Positions 1 to 6,551 of a stretch of 10,401 bases of DNA are shown piece by piece. A program made the position numbers and the translations under genes. The stretch lies in the NCBI GenBank assembly GCA_002730795.1, contig PCAX01000024.1, forward strand, positions 1 to 10,401. The letters are read 5' to 3'. Below the pieces are notes generated by a model. The model was not told the DNA's origin, ran no database searches, and was given only the letters and a program-made list of their open reading frames with translations. Each line of letters opens with the position of its first letter. Positions within the stretch are counted from its first letter, which is position 1. Source of the DNA: Chloroflexota bacterium. GTDB lineage: Bacteria; Chloroflexota; Dehalococcoidia; Lucifugimonadales; Lucifugimonadaceae.

Positions 1-1
1 A

Positions 2-1084
2 TTGCCGGTAGCTTCACAATATGAAAACGAAGATTCGTATCCAGCGGACCTGATAGACAAAATGGCTGAAATGGGTCTATTTGGTATCACAATAGAAGAA
101 AAGTACGGAGGTATGGGCCTGGATTACACAACTTACGCGATGGTTTTTGAAGAACTTTCAAAGGGATGGATGTCGATAACCGGACCCATTGGAACTCATT
201 CAATATTGGCGTATGCGATCCAAAAATTTGGCACCGAAGACCAGAAAGTGAAGTGGCTTCCAAAACTAGCATCAGGCGAAAAACGTGGCGGACTAGCTTT
301 AAGCGAACCTGTAGGGGGAAGTGATGTTGCCTCAATGGAAACTGAAGCAAAAAAAGATGGTAAAAATTACATAATTAACGGAAATAAATTATTTATAACT
401 AATGGTCGGGAAGGGGACGTTTTTTTTCTTCTAGCAAAAACCGATTTGAAAATCTCGCCGAAACATAGGGGAATCACTGGGTTTATAGCGGAAAAAGGTC
501 AAGGATTTACTGCCGGAAAGGATCTAAACAAACTTGGATACAGGGGCGTAGACACGGCTGAACTGATTTTTCAAAATTTTGTTATATCTCATGAAAATGT
601 CCTTGGGGGAGCAGAAGGACAGGGATTTTATCAGGTTATGGATGCATTAGAAACTGGCAGAATTAATATTGCCGCTCGCGCTGTGGGCGTCGCCACTGCA
701 GCATTTGAAGCAGCAATCAAATACGCCCAGGAACGTAAAACCTTTGGCAAGCCTATATCCGAACGACAGACTATCCAAAACAGTTTAGCTGACATGGCGA
801 CAAAAATTCATGCGGCGAGACTTATGACTTACGACGCAGCCAAACAAAAAGATTCAGGAGGTCGTTTCGACATGGAAGCAGGCATGGCGAAACTATATGC
901 GAGCGAAATGTGTGGCGAAGTAACCTTGGATGCTATGCGGGTTTTCGGAGGTTATGGCTACATGAAAGATTTACCATTAGAAAGATATTACAGGGATGCT
1001 CCTCTTATGATAATAGGCGAAGGAACTTCCGAAATCCAAAGATTGGTTATCGCACGGAATCTACTAAAAAAATACACCATTTAA
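2..1084 (+). CDS. Acyl-CoA dehydrogenase, 5' end cut by window edge
   Basis: FAD-dependent acyl-CoA dehydrogenase, which oxidises an acyl-CoA to the enoyl-CoA and passes electrons to electron-transfer flavoprotein in the cytoplasm. The 360 visible residues contain the family landmarks in order: ALSEPVGGSD (99-108, signature 1), INGNKLFITNG (125-135), the helical-domain RKTFGKPISERQ (245-256), FGGYGYMKDLPLERYYRDA (315-333, signature 2), and IGEGTSEIQ (338-346). E340 in the last motif is at the position of the catalytic base of short- and medium-chain members. Usual length is about 380 residues and no Shine-Dalgarno can be seen, so the first 20-30 residues probably lie left of the window; the TTG at position 2 is just an in-frame codon. 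The gene ends 24 bases before the tail of the convergent hydrolase gene. The family is certain; the acyl substrate (straight-chain, branched or aromatic) cannot be read from the sequence. Confidence 0.93.
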   Translation: MPVASQYENEDSYPADLIDKMAEMGLFGITIEEKYGGMGLDYTTYAMVFEELSKGWMSITGPIGTHSILAYAIQKFGTEDQKVKWLPKLASGEKRGGLALSEPVGGSDVASMETEAKKDGKNYIINGNKLFITNGREGDVFFLLAKTDLKISPKHRGITGFIAEKGQGFTAGKDLNKLGYRGVDTAELIFQNFVISHENVLGGAEGQGFYQVMDALETGRINIAARAVGVATAAFEAAIKYAQERKTFGKPISERQTIQNSLADMATKIHAARLMTYDAAKQKDSGGRFDMEAGMAKLYASEMCGEVTLDAMRVFGGYGYMKDLPLERYYRDAPLMIIGEGTSEIQRLVIARNLLKKYTI

Positions 1085-1108
1085 TAATTCCGATAACGAC
1101 ACAAGTTT

Positions 1109-1780
1109 TTAAGAAAGTTCCTTTTTAAAAAATTCAACTGTTCTGGTTAACGATAATTCTGCAGCTTCCTGATCATAGACCTCTGACCTATCGTCATTAC
1201 AAAATGCATGCTGTGCTCCAGAATAAATAAAAAACTCATTTTTAACTTCATGTTCATCTAGGGCCCTGCGTAAATCTGGGACTTGATCGGTGACCGGATC
1301 ATTTTCAGCATAGTGCCCCTGTATAGCACAATTAACTTTGGACCAGTCCGGTTCATGTTTCGTTAATACACCATAGTAAGGTGCTACTGCATCAACAGCA
1401 TTCATTGTCGCAAGATAAAAACACATACCTCCGCCCATGCAGTATCCTACGCAACCAACCTTTCCGGTACTGTTCAGAGCGTGACTTTTTAAAAAGGAAC
1501 TGGCAGCTTTAAGAACACGAGCAGCATGGTCCATTTCCAGTTCTCTCATCAATGTCATTGCATGGTCGGGTTCTTCGGCAGTGACACCGTCATATAAATC
1601 CGGGGCAAAGGCTACATACCCGTTTTCAGCAAAAACATCCGCTTGTTTCTTAATATGGTGTACGAGCCCCCACCATTCCTGTATGACCAAAACTCCTGGG
1701 CCCTTATTGGATTCAGGTAACGATAAATAACCCCGAACCGAATTACTTTTCTCACCGACTTCGATCATCTTACCATTCAT
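1109..1780 (-). CDS. Dienelactone hydrolase family protein
   Basis: Alpha/beta hydrolase of the dienelactone hydrolase family. The type enzyme, carboxymethylenebutenolidase, opens dienelactone to maleylacetate in chloroaromatic degradation. All expected active-site elements are present in a 223-residue protein of normal family length: E35 in IQEWWG, the nucleophile elbow GYCMGGG with C114, D161 in AENDPVTDQ, and H191 in SGAQHAFC. A cysteine nucleophile distinguishes this family from serine esterases. There is no signal peptide, so it is cytoplasmic. The ATG is preceded by AGGTG (1787-1791, minus strand) at suitable spacing. The gene lies 45 bases downstream of the EamA permease on the same strand with no evident terminator between, so the two are probably co-transcribed. 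Many members act on other lactones or esters, so the precise substrate is open. Confidence 0.9.
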   Translation of the reverse strand: MNGKMIEVGEKSNSVRGYLSLPESNKGPGVLVIQEWWGLVHHIKKQADVFAENGYVAFAPDLYDGVTAEEPDHAMTLMRELEMDHAARVLKAASSFLKSHALNSTGKVGCVGYCMGGGMCFYLATMNAVDAVAPYYGVLTKHEPDWSKVNCAIQGHYAENDPVTDQVPDLRRALDEHEVKNEFFIYSGAQHAFCNDDRSEVYDQEAAELSLTRTVEFFKKELS

Positions 1781-1825
1781 AAATTACACCTGTCTGTTGA
1801 TTGATATTGTCAATTATTTATAGTC

Positions 1826-2713
1826 TCAGCGGCTCAAAATAACTGAAATTGTACCCAACAAACACAGAATTATTCCTAGAATTTCATATTTTTTTAGTTT
1901 TTCTTGGAAAAACATGACTCCTAGAATCACCGCAAAAACAGGTGCGGTGCTCGTGAAAATGGAATTAACCGTCACACTGTTTACACTCAAAGAAATAAAC
2001 CAAGATAACATCGCAATCGTTATACAAAAAGACCCTGCAACTATCAGTCGCCAATCACGCTTATTAATGATTAGAATTTCATTTCGTCTAAAAAAAAGTA
2101 TTACAATTCCCATAACAATTAATGGTCCCAGACACCTCATTAGTGCCGCTGACACAGCGCTCGCTTCAATTAATGCCCTATCATTGGAAAAATTTCCGAT
2201 CCCCCAAAAAAGTCCAGCTAAAGCGCTAAATGCCACCCCTAAAATATAGTTGTGATTAACCGATACTTTATCACCCAGTTCAAAAGAACTTAGGTTAATA
2301 CTGCCAATACCGACAAAAATCACTAATCCTCCAATAAGCACCCCTGTAGGGGGAATCAACAAGTTGAAAACAATATCAAAACCTACAGCGCTCAAAAGTT
2401 GAAAACCAATGCAGACTGTAAAAAATATTCCTAGAGGGATTTTTTTTATTCCCGATAGGTAGGTAACTATACCTAAGAGGCTAAAGGCAGATCCTAAAAT
2501 CATATAAAGATATGTCTTTAGCGTATATGAGAAAAGTTCGCGCCATTGAGATCCAATAATAAGGATTAAGGCAATGATTGTCCCAGAAATAATTGCCTCG
2601 GTAAATGGAAATACTATCGCCGTTCTCGAACGAATAGACTTCAGAACAGCGCCTGAGACCGCCCACCATACCGCACTGGACAATGCCGCAAAGGGAATTA
2701 TTGAATCGAGCAA
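1826..2713 (-). CDS. EamA/DMT-superfamily permease
   Basis: Integral membrane carrier of the drug/metabolite transporter superfamily. The 295 residues form about ten hydrophobic segments (roughly 4-26, 34-54, 66-88, 92-114, 124-141, 155-177, 187-208, 222-243, 248-268, 274-293), matching two five-helix EamA repeats. The last part, with STAPVFAVILGVMFFQEKL (254-272) followed by a final helix, is the typical end of an EamA repeat. Relatives export or import amino acids, nucleotides or other small metabolites; the substrate here is unknown. The start is TTG, chosen because AGGT (2721-2724, minus strand) sits 7 bases upstream and the protein begins directly with helix 1. It is the first gene of a leftward pair with the dienelactone hydrolase, and a consensus -10 box lies about 78 bases upstream. 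Confidence 0.87.
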   Translation of the reverse strand: MLDSIIPFAALSSAVWWAVSGAVLKSIRSRTAIVFPFTEAIISGTIIALILIIGSQWRELFSYTLKTYLYMILGSAFSLLGIVTYLSGIKKIPLGIFFTVCIGFQLLSAVGFDIVFNLLIPPTGVLIGGLVIFVGIGSINLSSFELGDKVSVNHNYILGVAFSALAGLFWGIGNFSNDRALIEASAVSAALMRCLGPLIVMGIVILFFRRNEILIINKRDWRLIVAGSFCITIAMLSWFISLSVNSVTVNSIFTSTAPVFAVILGVMFFQEKLKKYEILGIILCLLGTISVILSR

Positions 2714-2720
2714 GATAAGG

Positions 2721-2724
2721 ACCT
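2721..2724 (-). promoter_or_regulatory. Shine-Dalgarno fixing the TTG start of the EamA gene
   Basis: Minus-strand AGGT is placed 7 bases before TTG at 2713-2711. No in-frame ATG lies near the N-terminus of the first helix, so this site decides the non-ATG start. Confidence 0.5.
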
Positions 2725-2790
2725 AATCAACAAAGAATTCGATTGAAATTTCATACGTTAAAAGTCCGTATTTAAACCAAACTCATAAGC

Positions 2791-2817
2791 ATTATATCCT
2801 GTAAAACCGATTGGCAG
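2791..2817 (-). promoter_or_regulatory. Candidate promoter for the EamA-hydrolase pair
   Basis: On the minus strand a perfect TATAAT (2796-2791) is preceded, after a short 15-base spacer, by CTGCCA (2817-2812; 4 of 6 matches to TTGACA). The predicted transcription start would leave a leader of about 70 bases before the TTG start. The -10 box is convincing and the -35 box weak. The -35 region overlaps that of the candidate rightward promoter. Confidence 0.4.
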
Positions 2818-2840
2818 GTTCAGCTTTTACTAAATATGTT
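2811..2840 (+). promoter_or_regulatory. Candidate promoter for the arsM-like gene
   Basis: TTGGCA (2811-2816; 5 of 6 matches to the -35 consensus) is followed after 18 bases by TATGTT (2835-2840; 4 of 6). This would give a leader of about 50 bases. An alternative -10 box, TATAAC (2881-2886; 5 of 6), sits only 11 bases before the ATG and would give an almost leaderless transcript, which would fit the missing Shine-Dalgarno. The two cannot be separated by eye. Confidence 0.3.
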
Positions 2841-2897
2841 ATGGGCCAACTTATTGTGTCCACGGGAATTAGTCCACCGTTATAACATAAGACCATT

Positions 2898-3698
2898 ATG
2901 AATGATAGTCATGAGAACTGTGGGTGTGGCGGTGTTGATTTCCACATCCTTCCAATGTCAATCGATGAGGCTATAGTAGACCGTTATGGCAAAATTGCAT
3001 CTCAATGTAAGGAAAAGAAATTGGTTCCTGATTCATGTGGGTGCCACTCAGTTAATTTTTATAATGATGATAACCTGACTGAATTGTCAGAAGAAACCAT
3101 CTTGTCATCTATGGGTAATGGGAATCCTGTCGAAATTTCCGAGATCAACCCTGGTGAAACGGTTTTGGACCTAGGAAGTGGCGGGGGTATTGACGTTTTC
3201 TTAGCAGCTAATAAAGTTGGAGATACCGGTAAAGTGATAGGTATAGACATGACACCTGAAATGGTTTCTATTGCCCAATCCAACGGAAGAAAAATGGGTA
3301 TCAATAACGTAATTTTTAAATTGGGGCGCATTGAAACCATAACAGAACTCGATGAGAGTATAGACCTTCTTATATCCAATTGTGTAATCAACCTTTCTAA
3401 TAATAAAGACCTTGTTTTTAACGAGATATTCAGAGTGCTCAAACCTGGGGGTAGATTCGTCATTTCGGATAGAGTAACTGAAAAACAATTACCGGAAGAA
3501 ATATTAAAATCAAATGAACAGTGGACGTCGTGTGTCGCCGGAGCGGATTTAAAGTCACGATACCTCGAAAGACTACATGACATTGGTTATTCGAACGTGG
3601 AAATTTTACGTGAGGAGTTTTCTTTTCCAAAAGCAGTAGACAATGATCACAAAAAGTATATTAAGGACCTTACATTAAGAGCGTGGAAACCAGAATAA
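2898..3698 (+). CDS. arsM: ArsM-type SAM-dependent methyltransferase (altered cysteine set)
   Basis: Class I SAM methyltransferase most like arsenite methyltransferase ArsM, which in typical members methylates As(III) stepwise in the cytoplasm. The 266 residues carry the SAM-binding motif LDLGSGGGID (90-99), acidic loop GIDMTPEM (115-122), the ArsM hallmark ISNCVINLS (159-167) with C162, RVLKPGGRFVISD (179-191), and SCVAGA (211-216) with C212. C162 and C212 match two of the three cysteines that bind arsenic in characterised ArsM/AS3MT. The third, in the motif usually read as GCGNP, is Asn here (MGNGNP, N74). The N-terminus has further cysteines: C8, C10, C37, C47 and C49. The ATG has no clear Shine-Dalgarno. 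The gene stands alone, divergent from the EamA gene and convergent with the lipoprotein gene; no arsR, arsB or acr3 is visible. Family membership is secure. Arsenic methylation as the actual activity is less so, because of N74. Confidence 0.78.
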   Translation: MNDSHENCGCGGVDFHILPMSIDEAIVDRYGKIASQCKEKKLVPDSCGCHSVNFYNDDNLTELSEETILSSMGNGNPVEISEINPGETVLDLGSGGGIDVFLAANKVGDTGKVIGIDMTPEMVSIAQSNGRKMGINNVIFKLGRIETITELDESIDLLISNCVINLSNNKDLVFNEIFRVLKPGGRFVISDRVTEKQLPEEILKSNEQWTSCVAGADLKSRYLERLHDIGYSNVEILREEFSFPKAVDNDHKKYIKDLTLRAWKPE

Positions 3699-3781
3699 AA
3701 TATACCTTTAACTTACCTTCAATCCCATTTACATCGTTCGACAAAACCACAGTCGGTAAAGCCACATCCATAAAATGATAT

Positions 3782-4342
3782 CTAAGGGTTATCTAATACC
3801 TCTAGCAGTTCTGTACAAATTTCGATCGCGGTATCTATATTGCCACCAGGGCAGAATAAAATGAGATTTCCGTATATAAAATAGTCCCAATATTTCGCCT
3901 TTTTACAATTTTGAATTCCATGTGATGCGGGACCTGAAGCTTTGTCTCCTCCACATTGCCGAGCATCCTTTAACCCTTCTGGCCATGATGATTCTTTCTT
4001 GTCCAGAACAGCATTCTCTCCCACTCTCTCTTCAGCAAAAATTGTTCCATCATCTACCGCAGATTGGCCCGTAGGATAAAACCTAACTTCAAAATCCTTT
4101 CTATCGTATGGATCTTTTCCCCAAAATCCAAAATAAGCTGAATCCGCCCCAGTTAGTTCACTCACATCGTAAGTTTTCGATTTTTTGAATCCCACAGCTT
4201 TCAGATCTTCAAGCGTTAATGATTTGTCTGGGTTAGAAACCTTTTCAAATACCCCTTCCGATTGGTTGGAGCCCTGATTACCACAACTTAAAAGTACTAT
4301 GATGGCTAGAGTAGATAATAAAATCGCACCTGTTCGTATCAA
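3782..4342 (-). CDS. Predicted lipoprotein of unknown family
   Basis: I do not recognise this 186-residue protein. A short charged start (MIR), a hydrophobic stretch (4-18) and LLSCG with C20 make a lipoprotein signal peptide, so the mature protein should be lipid-anchored outside the cytoplasm. After a Ser/Asn/Gln-rich linker (about 21-40), one compact domain follows, with alternating hydrophobic strands, FGFWGKDPYDRKDFEVRFYP (71-90) in the middle, and four cysteines in its second half (C130, C146, C164, C176) that could form two disulfides. The end, DYFIYGNLILFCPGG then a helix, looks like a strand-turn-helix closure. The start is TTG: it lies 8 bases after a near-perfect Shine-Dalgarno, and an in-frame TGA two codons upstream excludes a longer form. 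It is monocistronic, convergent with the arsM-like gene and divergent from the MFS gene. Confidence 0.72.
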   Translation of the reverse strand: MIRTGAILLSTLAIIVLLSCGNQGSNQSEGVFEKVSNPDKSLTLEDLKAVGFKKSKTYDVSELTGADSAYFGFWGKDPYDRKDFEVRFYPTGQSAVDDGTIFAEERVGENAVLDKKESSWPEGLKDARQCGGDKASGPASHGIQNCKKAKYWDYFIYGNLILFCPGGNIDTAIEICTELLEVLDNP

Positions 4343-4349
4343 CGCTCAT

Positions 4350-4357
4350 ACCTCCTT
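4350..4357 (-). promoter_or_regulatory. Strong Shine-Dalgarno deciding the TTG start of the lipoprotein
   Basis: Minus-strand AAGGAGGT is the strongest ribosome-binding site in the window. An out-of-frame ATG (4349-4347) follows with no usable spacing, opening only a 23-codon frame. The in-frame TTG (4342-4340) stands at the optimal 8 bases from GGAGG. Confidence 0.7.
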
Positions 4358-4421
4358 TTAATTTTCCTCAAAGCATTAGTAATACTTATCATAAACAATT
4401 TTTTTGGCAAAAGATTTAATC

Positions 4422-4434
4422 ACAAATAGTTTGT
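4422..4434. promoter_or_regulatory. Inverted repeat ACAAA-TAG-TTTGT in divergent spacer
   Basis: Perfect 5-base arms around a 3-base centre, in the 211-base spacer between the lipoprotein and MFS genes. The size would fit a dimeric regulator site, but in AT-rich DNA such a short palindrome may arise by chance. Confidence 0.25.
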
Positions 4435-4498
4435 ATATCCAGATTAATTGTTATTCTAAACGTTAGATTGTGTCATTGCATTGCTGGTGATTTACTTA

Positions 4499-4512
4499 AT
4501 GTTTGTAAACAT
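4499..4512. promoter_or_regulatory. Operator-like palindrome ATGTTT-GT-AAACAT upstream of MFS gene
   Basis: Perfect 6-base arms around a 2-base centre, 41 bases before the ATG of the MFS gene and near weak promoter-like boxes (TTTACT 4492-4497, TTAAAT 4517-4522). This is where a repressor controlling the MFS-HMA operon could bind. No regulator gene is in the window. Confidence 0.35.
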
Positions 4513-4553
4513 ACTTTTAAATAAAGACAACATCTTCTAAATTTTTATTAATA

Positions 4554-5804
4554 ATGATTAAAGAAAATCGATATGGGTGGCTGGTATCAATTACTGGTGG
4601 TGTTAACGGCTTCTTGAGCTCCGGTCCCACATTTTTCGCTTCCAGTGTAATTTTTAGAGCCGTCGAAAACGAATTTAATTGGTCAAGGACTTTGGTTTCG
4701 GGGGTAGCAACATTTGGTCGTTTTGGTGGCTCACTGTTCGGTCCTTTTGAGGGTTGGCTAATTGATAAATTTGGCGTTGGTAAAATGGTGTTCATTGGAT
4801 TTTTCTTGGCTGGGTTGGGCTTGATATGTTTTTCGTTAATTCAAAACGCAATACAGTATTACCTTTCATTTTTTTTAATATCACTTGGATTTTCAATTGG
4901 TGGATTTACTCCCTCAATTACCGCGGTCAACAACTGGGTATCTAACAGAAAAGCTACCGCTATGTCCTTGGTAACTATAGGATCTACTTTAGGGGCGTTG
5001 ACAGCTCCAATATTGGTATGGGGAATTTCCGACATAGGCTGGAGGTACACCATATTGATTTTAGGTGTCATTATTTTAGTTGCCGGGGTACCACTAGCCC
5101 GTGTCTTGGGTAAACCTGCCCCTAAAAATTCAACATCCAATGTTGTAGATACGACTAAAGTTGAAATAAGTAATAGTGATTTCACCCCCAAAGAAGCATT
5201 AAAAACTCGGTCTTTCTGGGCCCTTTCTTTAAGTCACATGCTGGTAAACGCTTCATTAGGAGCATTAATGGCTCACATATATTTTTATTTAACAGATAAG
5301 AATGGACCTAATTTAGATCCAGAAATTGCTGGCATAATACTACCTATCATGGCTATTTTTTCCATGATGTTTCAGTTTGTCGGGGGAATACTTGGAGACA
5401 CTTTTAGTAAACGGTTTATGGCATCAGGGTTTATTGCGGTTCAGGGCCTGTCAATATTACTACTTATAATGGCTGAAACTTTAACGGGTGTGTATATTTT
5501 TGCGGTGGTTTGGGGCATAGGATATGGTGGTAGAAACCCTTTAATACACGCTATGAGAGGTGAATATTTTGGGCGCAAACATTTCGCTACAATAACAGGT
5601 TTATCTAGTTTAGGGGTTGGGATTTCAATGATGATATCCCCTTTATTGGTCGGAATGTTTTTCGATATACAAAATTCGTATGAAAAATCGTTCTACGTCC
5701 TTTTTATGTTATGCTTGGTATCCTCTTTGGTTATTATTTTTTCAACCAAACCGATCAAAAAGCATGATACGACAACACGCGATAATCTCTCTGATTTAGG
5801 GTGA
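4554..5804 (+). CDS. MFS transporter, monocarboxylate/oxalate-formate-like
   Basis: Twelve-helix major facilitator carrier in the inner membrane, 416 residues, of the subgroup resembling monocarboxylate and oxalate/formate porters. Visible marks are motif A between helices 2 and 3 (GWLIDKFGVGK, 67-77), NWVSNRKATAMS (127-138) after helix 4, a hydrophilic central loop (about 185-217), and GGRNPLIHAMRGEYFGRKHF (325-344) between helices 10 and 11, which corresponds to the EYFGRR-type motif common in this subgroup. The chosen ATG starts immediately before the YGW motif that opens helix 1 in related carriers; it has no recognisable Shine-Dalgarno. Its stop codon lies 3 bases before the HMA-MauE gene, so the two are translationally coupled. 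The substrate cannot be inferred from sequence; the partner gene makes a metal or thiol-linked solute one possibility. Confidence 0.88.
   Translation: MIKENRYGWLVSITGGVNGFLSSGPTFFASSVIFRAVENEFNWSRTLVSGVATFGRFGGSLFGPFEGWLIDKFGVGKMVFIGFFLAGLGLICFSLIQNAIQYYLSFFLISLGFSIGGFTPSITAVNNWVSNRKATAMSLVTIGSTLGALTAPILVWGISDIGWRYTILILGVIILVAGVPLARVLGKPAPKNSTSNVVDTTKVEISNSDFTPKEALKTRSFWALSLSHMLVNASLGALMAHIYFYLTDKNGPNLDPEIAGIILPIMAIFSMMFQFVGGILGDTFSKRFMASGFIAVQGLSILLLIMAETLTGVYIFAVVWGIGYGGRNPLIHAMRGEYFGRKHFATITGLSSLGVGISMMISPLLVGMFFDIQNSYEKSFYVLFMLCLVSSLVIIFSTKPIKKHDTTTRDNLSDLG
5798..5804 (+). promoter_or_regulatory. Shine-Dalgarno overlapping the MFS stop codon
   Basis: AGGGTGA includes the TGA stop of the MFS gene and lies 3 bases before the ATG of the next gene. 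This arrangement points to translational coupling of the two proteins. Confidence 0.55.
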
Positions 5805-5807
5805 TTC

Positions 5808-6551
5808 ATGTATAAATCTGAATACCAAATATCAGGCATGACATGCCAGGGATGTGTTAACTCCATTAAAAAACAATTTTCCACGGACAATAGAATTATT
5901 TCTTCCGAAATCGATCTAAATTCGTCAAATTTAAACCTTGAATCGACAGTGGATTTAAAACCTGGAGACCTTAACGCCATAATAGGAGATTTAAAAAAAT
6001 ATAACGTATCTTACAAAACTAACTCTTCTATTAGCACCTCAGATAAAGGCCAAAACTCTTCAGGGAATATGAAAGAACGGAAAAAATTTACTCCTTTAAT
6101 AATCTCCCTCTTATTAATCACTCTGTTGGCGTTGGTTCCTCAGATAAGGGATGGGTTTAATGTGGAAGGATTTATGAAATCCTTAATGGGATATTTCTTC
6201 GTGATTTTCTCACTGTTCAAATTGCTAAACATTAAGGGATTTGCCGATTCATTTTCTAATTACGATCTAATAGCATCAAAGGTACCTTCATACGGAACAA
6301 TATATCCGTTTATAGAGTTGACTCTTGGAATATGTTTTCTTGCAAACTTTGGACTTTTATACGTAAATGTACTGACTTTCATAATTATGTCCGTTGGAAG
6401 TATTGGAATCGGTAAGTCATTGAAAAATAAAGATCAGTTGGAGTGCGCGTGCCTAGGTGCATCTTTTAGTTTACCGCTAACTCCCGTAACACTAATTGAA
6501 AATTTAACAATGGCCGCCATGGCCTTATATATGATTACAAAACTCGTGTAA
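5808..6551 (+). CDS. HMA (CxxC) domain fused to MauE-like membrane protein
   Basis: Two-domain protein of 247 residues. Residues 1-70 look like a heavy-metal-associated domain of the copper-chaperone/MerP type: YQISGMTCQGCVNSI has the metal-binding CxxC (C13, C16), followed by a beta-alpha-beta pattern ending in YNVSYK. A Ser/Asn/Lys-rich linker (71-93) leads to about five membrane segments (95-111, 123-141, 164-180, 183-202, 226-245). The segment KLLNIKGFADSFSNYDLIA (138-156), the YPFIELTLG stretch and a conserved-looking ECACLGASFSLPLT (212-225, C213 and C215) suggest the MauE/DoxX-like redox-associated membrane family. MauE itself is needed for maturation of methylamine dehydrogenase. With no signal peptide the HMA domain is probably cytoplasmic. 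Plausible roles are passing a soft metal or thiol electrons across the membrane; both are inference. It forms an operon with the preceding MFS gene. Confidence 0.75.
   Translation: MYKSEYQISGMTCQGCVNSIKKQFSTDNRIISSEIDLNSSNLNLESTVDLKPGDLNAIIGDLKKYNVSYKTNSSISTSDKGQNSSGNMKERKKFTPLIISLLLITLLALVPQIRDGFNVEGFMKSLMGYFFVIFSLFKLLNIKGFADSFSNYDLIASKVPSYGTIYPFIELTLGICFLANFGLLYVNVLTFIIMSVGSIGIGKSLKNKDQLECACLGASFSLPLTPVTLIENLTMAAMALYMITKLV

Noticed and set aside
910..1128. 72-codon frame overlapping the end of the acyl-CoA dehydrogenase gene
   Set aside because: It is frame-shifted within conserved dehydrogenase signature 2, so it is a shadow rather than a gene.
1106..1131. Possible hairpin (TTTTTAAGAAAG with CTTTTTAAAAA) between the acyl-CoA dehydrogenase and hydrolase tails
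   Set aside because: The stem is nearly all A-T pairs with a bulge and a 3-base loop; in AT-rich DNA this is weak evidence for a terminator.
2886..2900. Inverted repeat CATAA-GACCA-TTATG over the ArsM-like start codon
   Set aside because: The 5-base AT-rich arms are too short to separate from chance, and nothing nearby suggests a matching regulator.
3059..3583. 174-codon open frame on the minus strand inside the ArsM-like gene
   Set aside because: It lies wholly antisense to a gene with clear family motifs, its Ser/Leu/Pro-rich translation resembles no protein, and it lacks a ribosome-binding site of note.
3699..3781. Possible terminator between the ArsM-like and lipoprotein genes (CGAC...GTCG and TTACC...GGTAA)
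   Set aside because: Stems are only 4-5 pairs with long loops and no T-run, so neither is convincing.
4517..5191. Two minus-strand open frames (92 and 110 codons) within the first MFS gene
   Set aside because: They are antisense shadows of a gene with clear MFS motifs, and their translations are low-complexity and hydrophilic.
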